A stretch of DNA of 64,000 nt from an uncultured Pseudomonadales bacterium (GTDB taxonomy: Bacteria; Pseudomonadota; Gammaproteobacteria; Pseudomonadales; Azotimanducaceae). Position 1 is the stretch's first letter. Every line of letters begins with the position of its first letter. This document shows, piece by piece, positions 35,912 to 44,001 of the stretch. The stretch covers positions 930,001 to 994,000 of the forward strand of contig CATOTI010000001.1 in the NCBI GenBank assembly GCA_951813295.1. The letters run 5' to 3'. Both the position numbers and the translations under genes were made by a program. The notes below the pieces were generated by a model. It was given only the letters and a program-made list of their open reading frames with translations, did no database searches and had not been told where the DNA came from.

Positions 35912-36598
35912 TCAAACGTCGTGCGAGGTGCCGTTGCCGTTGCCCATGCGGGCTTTCAAGCGCTCGAGTTCGTCATCGACACCATCGTCGGCAACGAGAT
36001 CGTCGATCTGATGGGTAAGGCTCTTCTGACCCAGGTCGAACGATTCGATTTCGCCTTCGATCGCATCCATCTTGCGCTCGTAGAGCTCGAAGCGCTCCAT
36101 TGCGTCGTCAATGGCGTGATCGGAGAGCTGCTTGCGGACACCGAGACGCGTTTGAGCGGCTTGACCGCGGAGGATGATCGCGTTCTGGCGGGTTTTCGCG
36201 TCCTTGATCTTCTGCTGCAGCGCCGTGATGTCGCCGTTGAGCTTCATGAGCGTTTCGTCCAGTACGAGGAGATCGCCCTGCATGGTCGCGACCATCTCGT
36301 CAGCCTTACCACGTTCGACGAGCGCCGCCCGGGCCAGGTCGTCACGTCCTTTGGTAATGGCCAGTTCGGCCTTGCGTTCCCACTCGTCGGCCTCGTGCTG
36401 GATGACCTCGGCGCGACGGGAGAGCTCTTTCTTATCGGCGATGGCACGCGCCGATGTCGTGCGAACCTCTACCAGGGTCTCTTCCATTTCCTGAATGATC
36501 AGCCGCACCATCTTTTCGGGATCTTCAGCCTTGTCGAGCAAGGAGTTGATGTTCGAGTTGATGATGTCGGTGATGCGAGAAAAAATGCTCATCTTCAT
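35912..36598 (-). CDS. pspA: Phage shock protein A
   Basis: A 228-residue ESCRT-III-like coiled-coil protein that binds stressed inner membrane and inhibits PspF. The N-terminus SIFSRITDIINSNINSLLDKAEDPEKMVRLIIQEMEETLVEVR is the membrane-binding helix and conserved start; long helices follow up to SLTHQIDDLVADDG. An ATG at 36592 (MSIFSR) matches the E. coli start better than ATG 36598; a GGAGG lies just upstream of both. A sigma-54-like promoter precedes it. Confidence 0.95.
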   Translation of the reverse strand: MKMSIFSRITDIINSNINSLLDKAEDPEKMVRLIIQEMEETLVEVRTTSARAIADKKELSRRAEVIQHEADEWERKAELAITKGRDDLARAALVERGKADEMVATMQGDLLVLDETLMKLNGDITALQQKIKDAKTRQNAIILRGQAAQTRLGVRKQLSDHAIDDAMERFELYERKMDAIEGEIESFDLGQKSLTHQIDDLVADDGVDDELERLKARMGNGNGTSHDV

Positions 36599-36640
36599 GA
36601 ACCTCCGGGATCACTTGCGAATTCTCTTGGCTGGTCTTTA

Positions 36641-36657
36641 ATCAACATCCGTGCCAA
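36641..36657 (-). promoter_or_regulatory. Sigma-54-like promoter of pspA
   Basis: On the minus strand TTGGCACG-GATG-TTGAT fits the sigma-54 pattern TTGGCACG-N4-TTGCA with the -24 element perfect and the -12 GC as GA. It lies about 43 bases before the pspA ATG. PspF, encoded divergently, is the matching activator type. E. coli pspA is controlled the same way. Confidence 0.7.
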
Positions 36658-36677
36658 CTTTTTCCTTTTCCTCTATC

Positions 36678-36693
36678 CTTTTGAATTCAAAAG
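36678..36693. promoter_or_regulatory. 16-bp perfect palindrome upstream of the pspA promoter
   Basis: CTTTTGAATTCAAAAG is a perfect palindrome in an AT-rich tract 20 bases upstream of the -24 element. It may be a binding site for PspF, for IHF-type DNA bending, or for another regulator. It also lies about 90 bases before the pspF ATG. Confidence 0.45.
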
Positions 36694-36783
36694 AATTTTT
36701 ATAGCCGCATCGTTTTCGGGTCCGACAATGTGGCGAATCGAACCAACAATTGGCTCCGCACTTGAGGAAATCGACGACGCCCA

Positions 36784-37814
<1,031 letters not shown>

Positions 37815-37818
<4 letters not shown>

Positions 37819-38537
37819 CGAGAGTGATCATCAGTGTCGTTCTTGCCGTCGGTGTCACCGCATCGGTATTCGCCGATGTCATCCTGATCGGCACGCCCGG
37901 GGACTATCGCCCATTCTCGTATCGTCTCGATCCATCGAATGAACGCCAGGGAATCGACGTCGAGATCGTTCGCGCCTTCGCGGCGGACCGCCATCATGAG
38001 ATCGAGTGGATCGCGACGAGCTGGCCGACACTTGCAGGCGATGTCGAGCAGAAGCGGTTCGATTTCGCGATTGGCGGGATTTCACGGAACCCGGACCGAC
38101 TCGCGATCGGCGCGATGACGCAGCCCTATTTCATCACCGGCAAGACGATCCTCGCGCGCTGTTCCTTCGTGACAGAACTCGACATCGATACGTTGAACCG
38201 TACCGAGCATCGCGTGATCGTGAATCCCGGCGGGACCAACGAACGCTTCGTTCGGCGTCATCTCGATCGCACGTCATTCACTGTTCATCGCGACAATCTG
38301 AGCGTCTTTCGTGAGTTGGCCACGGGCCCCTACGACTTCATGGTCACCGATGCCGTTGAGGCAGCCATCGAAGCCGCTCACGACCCCGCGCTCTGCAGCA
38401 CGCCCGGGCACCGCTTCAACCGGGTCGAAAAAGCCTTCTTCGGCCCCACCGGCAACGCCTACCTCGCCGCGATCGACCGATGGCTCGCGGAGTCCGGAGC
38501 GGCCGTGAGGTCGATCATCGAGTCGAACCGCCCGTAA
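37815..38537 (+). CDS. Periplasmic PheC-like (cyclohexadienyl dehydratase-type) solute-binding-fold protein
   Basis: A 240-residue protein with a Sec signal (residues 1-20, ending SVFA). The fold is that of amino-acid binding proteins. The start IGTPGDYRPFSYRLD, the ATSWPTLAGD and the FDFAIGGISRNPDRL are close to the PheC dehydratases, which convert prephenate or arogenate in the periplasm. A plain solute receptor is also possible, but no permease gene is near. Its ATG overlaps the pspF stop as ATGA, an unusual pairing. An open cysteine pair (Cys at RCSFV and LCSTPG) may form a disulfide. Confidence 0.75.
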
Positions 38538-38542
38538 CGCGC

Positions 38543-39637
38543 CTATAGCAGCGGGTTACCGACCTTCCGCTCGACGCCCGGATAGGTCTCTCGCTCGGTT
38601 CTGATCATGCCTTCCCACACGCGGCGGAAGTGAGCGAGCGAAACGTCACCCGCGAGGCCGCGTGGCGCGAAAGGATCTTCCATCTCGAGCAGTTTCTGCT
38701 GGGCCTCGATGATGACTTTGTCTTCCATGAAGCCTTCGAGCAGGCTCGCCTGTAGCGACGCCGACACGGCCGGATCGTCGAGTCGGTAGTTGTGCAGGTA
38801 GTTCCAGAAGAAGTGGGTCGTCGTGCGAGTTTCCGGCGTCATGTACTGACAGTTCCGGTACTGCTTAACGCCCTCGAAATCGTCCCCGTCCGCGTTCCAA
38901 CCCACGGGCGCGAACAAGGTTTCCATGAAGAAGAGCCCCGGCGTGTGCATGCGCACGGTGTTGCGGCGATCCACTTTCGCGGGCGCATCGGGGTTCACCT
39001 TCAGATGATAAGGCGCCGGTGCGTCGTTCCGACTCCAGCGTACGATCGAGAAACCGTCATCATGTTTATCGACCTCCGGATGCGTCACGAACGCGTAGTC
39101 CTCCGAGCCGCCGAGGGTGTTCGTGTGCACGAAGGCGAGATGCGAAAAATCGGCCAGGTTATCTACGATCAGGAGCCAATTCGCGTCGTAGTGCAGGTAC
39201 GACTCTTTCTCGAACCCCCGCCAGTTCGAATCCGACAACGGCGCAAAGTCGTGGATCTCGTCCGGATCGGCGAGTTCAGGATCGCCCATCCAGATCCACA
39301 GAAGATTGCCCTTTGAGACGATCGGATAGCGGCGAACACGATGGTTCGGACCGATCGTGTCCTGTCCCGGTATTTCGATGCACACGCCATCAGGACCGTA
39401 CTTCATGCCGTGATACATGCAGCGAATGCAGTCGCCTTCGACCCGGCCCATCGACAGCGGCGCCGCACGGTGACAACACCGGTCGTCGAGTGCGACATAG
39501 TCGCCACTGTCGCCTTGATAGATGACGACGGGCTTTTCGAGGAAAGTCCGCGCCAGCTTCACACCGCCTTCGAGTTCGTGCTCCCACGCGGCGGCATACC
39601 AGCAGTTCCATAGAAACATCTCATCGACTGAACGCAT
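38543..39637 (-). CDS. Rieske aromatic-ring oxygenase (VanA-like)
   Basis: A 364-residue oxygenase subunit. The Rieske 2Fe-2S site is Cys54/55-His56 with Cys73-His76 (CCHRAAPLS ... CMYHGMKYG). The mononuclear iron site is in NLADFSHLAFVH (His166, His171). This small type (vanillate/phenylpropanoate demethylase-like) works alone with a separate reductase, not found here. It follows hpaE by 15 bases, so it may supply a phenolic substrate to the Hpa pathway, for instance by O-demethylation or hydroxylation. The substrate is inferred only from this context. Confidence 0.88.
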   Translation of the reverse strand: MRSVDEMFLWNCWYAAAWEHELEGGVKLARTFLEKPVVIYQGDSGDYVALDDRCCHRAAPLSMGRVEGDCIRCMYHGMKYGPDGVCIEIPGQDTIGPNHRVRRYPIVSKGNLLWIWMGDPELADPDEIHDFAPLSDSNWRGFEKESYLHYDANWLLIVDNLADFSHLAFVHTNTLGGSEDYAFVTHPEVDKHDDGFSIVRWSRNDAPAPYHLKVNPDAPAKVDRRNTVRMHTPGLFFMETLFAPVGWNADGDDFEGVKQYRNCQYMTPETRTTTHFFWNYLHNYRLDDPAVSASLQASLLEGFMEDKVIIEAQQKLLEMEDPFAPRGLAGDVSLAHFRRVWEGMIRTERETYPGVERKVGNPLL

Positions 39638-39652
39638 CGTGTCCCCCTGCTT

Positions 39653-41176
39653 CTATCCCTTCCCCAACGATGGCACGGCGTGGGTGTCCATCGCGATACA
39701 GACGTTCTTCGTCTCCATATAGAAGTCGAAGCTGTAGTCACCGCCATCGCGACCCACGCCGCTCGCTTTCATGCCGCCGAACGGCGTCGGCAGATGGCGG
39801 TTGTTCTCCGAGTTCACCCAGACCATGCCGACATCAAGATCACGCGCGACGCGCATACTCCGCCCGCTGTTGCCGGTCCAGACGTAGCCCGCGAGCCCAT
39901 AGGCGACCTGGTTGGCGACCGCGATCGCCTCGGCTTCGTCCTCGAACGTGAGCGCAGTGAGCACGGGGCCGAAGATCTCTTCCTGGGCGACCCGCATGGT
40001 CGAGTTCGCTTCGGTGAAGAGCGTCGGCTGGACGTAGTTGCCGGCACCAAAATCGCCGATCCCACCGCCGACCCTAACGTTCGCGCCCTCGGCGCGCGCG
40101 ACGTCGAAGTACCGACAGACCTTTTCGCGATGCGTGGTGTGAATGAGTGGCCCTACTTCCGTCGCTGGATCGAGCGGATGGCCGACGCGAAGCGCGGCGA
40201 CGCGGGCTTCGAGCCGATCGAGGAACTCGTCGGCCACCGACGATTGGATGAGCAAACGGCTGGACGACGTGCACCGCTCGCCGTTCAGGCTGTAGATCAT
40301 GAAGACGACGGCATCCAATGCCCTGTCGAGATCGGCATCGTCGAACACAATGACCGGGTTCTTGCCGCCCAGCTCGAAATGCACTCGCTTCAGCGTGTCG
40401 GCGCCCTGGCGCATGATGTGGCTTCCCGTGAGCGACTCGCCCACGAACGCGACCGCTTTGACGAGCGGGTGCTCGGTCAACGCACGACCCGCGACCTCGC
40501 CAATCCCGTGCACCGTGTTGACGACACCAGCCGGCAATCCAGCGTCCTGCATGATCTCGATCAGGAGTGACGCCGTGCACGGCGACCATTCCGCCGGTTT
40601 GTGCACGACCGTACAGCCGGCCGCGAGCGCCGGCGCGATCTTCCAGGTGGACAGCATGAACGGCGTGTTCCACGGCGTGATGACACCGACCGGACCAATC
40701 GGCTGACGCAGCGTGTAGTTCAAGTGCTCATCTGCCGGCAACGACAACCCGTCGCGTGCACCCGCCGCCCGATCCGCGAAAAAGCGGAAATTCTCCGCCC
40801 CGCGCACGGCAGCCTTGCTCATGAACCGCAGGGCCTGCCCCGTATCGAAGCTCTCGACGAGCGCGATCTCGCGTGCGTTCGACTCGATGGCGTCTGCGAT
40901 TGTGTGCAGGAGGTCGCGCCGTTTGGCCCCCGAAAGCGCCGCCCATGCGGGAAACGCGCCGTGCGCGGCTCGAGCGGCCGCGTCGATATCATCGACCGTG
41001 CCTTTGGCGACATCACCGATTCGTGCATTGTCGATGGGTGTCGTGTTCTCAAACACCGCCCCATCGCTCGCGGCGCAAGCTTCGCCACCGATCATGTGCT
41101 GGATGGGCTGATCCCGAAATCGGGCAAGCGCGGCGCCGACCGCTTCGAGGTTCTCGGTGAGTTCGGCAGATGGCAT
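39653..41176 (-). CDS. hpaE: HpaE-type semialdehyde dehydrogenase (NAD-dependent)
   Basis: A 507-residue aldehyde dehydrogenase. Motifs: GPVGVITPWNTPFML, HFELGGKNPVIVFDDAD (catalytic Glu), NGERCTSSSRLL (catalytic Cys), QEEIFGPVLT. Among aldehyde dehydrogenases it resembles 5-carboxymethyl-2-hydroxymuconate semialdehyde dehydrogenase (HpaE), which acts after ring cleavage of homoprotocatechuate. It is divergent from the hpaG-like gene with a shared control region and co-directional with the Rieske oxygenase. Confidence 0.8.
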   Translation of the reverse strand: MPSAELTENLEAVGAALARFRDQPIQHMIGGEACAASDGAVFENTTPIDNARIGDVAKGTVDDIDAAARAAHGAFPAWAALSGAKRRDLLHTIADAIESNAREIALVESFDTGQALRFMSKAAVRGAENFRFFADRAAGARDGLSLPADEHLNYTLRQPIGPVGVITPWNTPFMLSTWKIAPALAAGCTVVHKPAEWSPCTASLLIEIMQDAGLPAGVVNTVHGIGEVAGRALTEHPLVKAVAFVGESLTGSHIMRQGADTLKRVHFELGGKNPVIVFDDADLDRALDAVVFMIYSLNGERCTSSSRLLIQSSVADEFLDRLEARVAALRVGHPLDPATEVGPLIHTTHREKVCRYFDVARAEGANVRVGGGIGDFGAGNYVQPTLFTEANSTMRVAQEEIFGPVLTALTFEDEAEAIAVANQVAYGLAGYVWTGNSGRSMRVARDLDVGMVWVNSENNRHLPTPFGGMKASGVGRDGGDYSFDFYMETKNVCIAMDTHAVPSLGKG

Positions 41177-41203
41177 GAATGATTCCCCGTCTTCATTGCG
41201 CGG

Positions 41204-41231
41204 TTGACGAGCCGATAATACTTAATATATT
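41204..41231 (+). promoter_or_regulatory. Sigma-70-like promoter of hpaG-like operon
   Basis: TTGACG (41204-41209), 16 bases, TATATT (41226-41231): five of six matches at each box. It lies 28 bases before the ATG at 41259 and overlaps the palindrome at 41222-41233. Confidence 0.65.
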
Positions 41232-41233
41232 AA
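41222..41233. promoter_or_regulatory. Candidate HpaR (MarR-type) operator
   Basis: TTAATATATTAA is a perfect 12-bp palindrome that covers the -10 box in the hpaE/hpaG intergenic space. AT-rich palindromes at the -10 are usual for MarR-type repressors such as HpaR, encoded at 42158-42592. The link to HpaR is an inference from position. Confidence 0.5.
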
Positions 41234-41258
41234 CTAATTCAACGCGAGGGAGATCCGC

Positions 41259-42125
41259 ATGAGATTCGTAAGCTTTCAAAACGACGCAGGCGAAGCGAGC
41301 TTCGGCGTGGTGACGGATGGTGGGGTCGTCGATCTCGGCGCCCGCCACGACGACTTGGCGGATCTTCGCGACGCGATCCGCCGGGACGCGCTCCTTCTGC
41401 TCGGTGAAGAGGCCGCAGTCGCGTCGCCGGATTATTCCCTCGACACCATCGAATTCCTGCCGACGCTCCCCAACCCCGAGAAGATCATCTGTATCGGCGT
41501 GAACTACGCGAACCGGAACGCCGAGTACCAGGACGGAAGCGATGATCCAGAGTACCCGAGCGTCTTCATGCGCACGCGGGAATCCCTCGTCGGCCATGCA
41601 CAGGAAATCCTCGATCCGCCCGAATCCGACCAGCTCGACTACGAGGGCGAGATAGTTCTCGTGATCGGACGCGAAGGCCGCCGGATCGCCGAAGCCGATG
41701 CCCATCAGTACGTCGCCGGAACGACCATCATGAACGAGGGTTCGGTGCGCGATTATCTGCGCCATGCCAAATTCAACGTCACCCAAGGGAAGAATTTCGA
41801 GCGCTCCGGGTCGCTGGGCCCGTGGATGGTGACGACCGACGAACTCGATCCGTTCGACAACCTTCAGGTCATCACACGTGTCAACGGCGAGGAGCGCCAG
41901 AACGACGTCACCGACAACCTCATGTTTCCGTTCCGGTATCTCATCAGCTACCTGTCGAGCTTCTATCGCCTGAAGCCGGGCGACATCATCGCGACCGGTA
42001 CGCCGAACGGCGCGGGTGCACGTTTCGATCCGCCCCGATTTCTGAAGCCACAGGATCGTGTCGAAGTGGAAGTCCCCGGCATCGGCGTTCTGAGCAACAG
42101 CGTCGTCAGCGAAACCGTCGAATAG
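41259..42125 (+). CDS. hpaG: Fumarylacetoacetate hydrolase-family protein (HpaG-like)
   Basis: A 288-residue FAH-fold enzyme. The metal-binding and substrate motifs are IICIGVNYANRNAEYQ, FMRTRESLVGHAQEI, DYEGEIVLVIGREGR and DIIATGTPNGAGAR. In the Hpa pathway this fold does isomerase/decarboxylase reactions of the 5-carboxy-oxohept-3-ene-dioate step (HpaG). Only one domain is present, where E. coli HpaG has two. Upstream is AGGGAG; the 3' end is 32 bases before hpaR. Confidence 0.78.
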   Translation: MRFVSFQNDAGEASFGVVTDGGVVDLGARHDDLADLRDAIRRDALLLLGEEAAVASPDYSLDTIEFLPTLPNPEKIICIGVNYANRNAEYQDGSDDPEYPSVFMRTRESLVGHAQEILDPPESDQLDYEGEIVLVIGREGRRIAEADAHQYVAGTTIMNEGSVRDYLRHAKFNVTQGKNFERSGSLGPWMVTTDELDPFDNLQVITRVNGEERQNDVTDNLMFPFRYLISYLSSFYRLKPGDIIATGTPNGAGARFDPPRFLKPQDRVEVEVPGIGVLSNSVVSETVE

Positions 42126-42157
42126 TTGTGTCCCAGCCTCAAGGCCAGGAGGAGACC

Positions 42158-42592
42158 GTGCTCCGGGCCGTATCCCGTAGCCTACCGATGCAGCTTCTCA
42201 GGGCGCGCGAAGCGACGATGGAACATTTCCGGCCGATGCTCCGCGGCTTTGGACTGACCGACCAGCAATGGCGCGTCATCCGAATCCTGGCGACCCACGG
42301 CAACATCGACGCAACGGAACTCGCCCGCCGGAGCATGATCCTGCCACCGAGCCTGACGCGAATTCTGAAGAACCTCGAAGCCGACGGTCTCGTTCAACGA
42401 CGACCGGGCGCTCAGGATCAACGCCGGGTACAGCTTTCGCTTTCGCCCGCCGGACGAGAGCGATATCAGGAGGTCGTGCCATCATCCGAGGCCATCTATC
42501 GAGCGATCGAGGGGGAATTCGGGAGCCAAAAACTCGAGAAGCTCCTCGATCTCCTCACCGACCTGAACGAAACGCTTGCGCCCGATACTTAA
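42158..42592 (+). CDS. hpaR: MarR-family regulator HpaR
   Basis: A 144-residue winged-helix repressor. The stretch QLLRAREATMEHFRPMLRGFGLTDQQWRVIRIL, ILPPSLTRILKNLEADGLVQRR, and RVQLSLSPAGRERY follow HpaR closely. I chose GTG at 42158 because AGGAGG lies five bases upstream and gives the usual length; the longer open frame overlaps hpaG. It probably represses hpaE and the hpaG-hpaR-hpaH unit through the palindrome at 41222-41233 and is relieved by an aromatic or pathway intermediate. Confidence 0.87.
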   Translation: MLRAVSRSLPMQLLRAREATMEHFRPMLRGFGLTDQQWRVIRILATHGNIDATELARRSMILPPSLTRILKNLEADGLVQRRPGAQDQRRVQLSLSPAGRERYQEVVPSSEAIYRAIEGEFGSQKLEKLLDLLTDLNETLAPDT

Positions 42593-42610
42593 GACCCGAA
42601 GGCGACACCT

Positions 42611-43414
42611 ATGCTGACAGACGAAGAGATCAACCACGCCGCCGAACGACTCGACGAAGCCGAGCGAGAACGTCGGCAGATCAAGCCGCTCACATTGACC
42701 GCACGCGATATGGATCTCGACGACGCTTACCGTATTCAGGCTCGATGGGTCGAGCAAAAGGAGGCTCGAGGGGCACGCGTATCGGGCTACAAGATCGGCC
42801 TGACGTCCCGAGCCATGCAGCAAGCGATGAATATCGACACGCCCGACTACGGCGTTCTCCTCGACGAAATGCGCATCAACAACGGCGCATCGATATCCGC
42901 TAGCGACTACCTCGACGCGCGCATCGAAGCCGAATTCGGCTTCGTTCTGAAATCACCACTCGAGGGGGAAAACGTCACCCGCGCGGACGTGCTCGCGGCG
43001 ACGGACTACATCGTGCCCACGCTCGAACTCATCTCGGCCCGATCGACACGAACCGACCCCGACACCGGCTACACGCGCAACGTCTTCGACACCATCGCGG
43101 ACAACGCCGCCAATGCCGGGTATATCCCCGGCGACGTGCACGTCGACCCCGCGGAAATCGACCTCACGTGGTCCGGCGCGTTGCTGTATCTCAATAACGT
43201 CATCGAAGAAACGGGCCTCGGCGGTGGCGTGCTCGGCCATCCGGCCGAGGGCATTCGCTGGGTCTGCAAACGATTCGCTCGGCACGGCATCGGCCTCGAA
43301 CCTGGGCACTTCATCCTCTCGGGCTCGTTCACCCGTCCCGTCGCCATCAAAGCCGGCGATCGCGTCCAGGCCGACTACGGCGCCCTCGGCACCATCGACA
43401 TCACCTTCGTATAG
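42611..43414 (+). CDS. hpaH: 2-oxohept-4-ene-1,7-dioate hydratase HpaH
   Basis: A 267-residue hydratase of the Hpa lower pathway, adding water to 2-oxohept-4-ene-1,7-dioate. The core VSGYKIGLTSRAMQQAM, IEAEFGFVL, TDYIVPTLELI and GGGVLGHPAEGIRW follow the MhpD/HpaH fold. Spacing is 18 bases after hpaR. With hpaE and hpaG-like it covers steps after ring cleavage. The ring-cleavage dioxygenase (HpaD), isomerase (HpaF) and aldolase (HpaI) are not in the window. Confidence 0.88.
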   Translation: MLTDEEINHAAERLDEAERERRQIKPLTLTARDMDLDDAYRIQARWVEQKEARGARVSGYKIGLTSRAMQQAMNIDTPDYGVLLDEMRINNGASISASDYLDARIEAEFGFVLKSPLEGENVTRADVLAATDYIVPTLELISARSTRTDPDTGYTRNVFDTIADNAANAGYIPGDVHVDPAEIDLTWSGALLYLNNVIEETGLGGGVLGHPAEGIRWVCKRFARHGIGLEPGHFILSGSFTRPVAIKAGDRVQADYGALGTIDITFV

Positions 43415-43432
43415 ACGACCGCCAGATTCGAA

Positions 43433-43909
43433 TCAGTTGTAACGATCGTCCGCCCAGCCTTTGTCGTAGTCGACGCTGATTCCCGGCCCGGCGACGGTCA
43501 ATCGCTCGAACATCCACTCGCCCTCGACCCGGCGATACGACTCGCGGTAACGCGTCGACTGCCATTTGGCCTGGTTCTTCTCGCCTTCTTTCTTCGCCGG
43601 AAACGTGAACGGCCCGAAGAAATACCACGACGCCCTCGCCGCATCGCCGTCGACGCTGATCCGTGGATTCATCGCCATGTGCTGGGTGAAGCTCATCATG
43701 TCCCCGAACCGCTCGAAGAGTGCGCGGATCTCCGCATGCCCCGTCGCGGTACCGATGCCCTTACCTTCCCAGACGCCATCGTCGGTGAAGATCGTCACGA
43801 TCCGATCCGGATTGTGATGGTCGTCACATATCTCGCAGTAAAGCGCTTTCAACTGTTTGATCGCCTCGATGTCTTCGAGGCGCTGAATCCGTTGCTCGAG
43901 TGATTCCAT
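43433..43909 (-). CDS. NTF2/SnoaL-like protein
   Basis: A 158-residue single cone-fold protein. The start (LEQRIQRLEDIEAIKQLKALYCEICDDHHNPDRIVTIFTDDGVWEGKGIG) is the classic SnoaL_4-type opening with an Asp/His-rich stretch. No clear catalytic set is visible. The start is ATG at 43909, preceded by an AAGGAGG site; the longer frame is not needed. It is convergent with hpaH and divergent from the CoA transferase. Confidence 0.78.
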   Translation of the reverse strand: MESLEQRIQRLEDIEAIKQLKALYCEICDDHHNPDRIVTIFTDDGVWEGKGIGTATGHAEIRALFERFGDMMSFTQHMAMNPRISVDGDAARASWYFFGPFTFPAKKEGEKNQAKWQSTRYRESYRRVEGEWMFERLTVAGPGISVDYDKGWADDRYN

Positions 43910-44001
43910 GCTGAGCCCTCCTTTAGGGGAAGTGTAGCCGCCTGGCGGATCAGCCCCGTCGCTAACATCCTTTATATTCAGCGCCCCCGACGGAGTCACC
44001 C

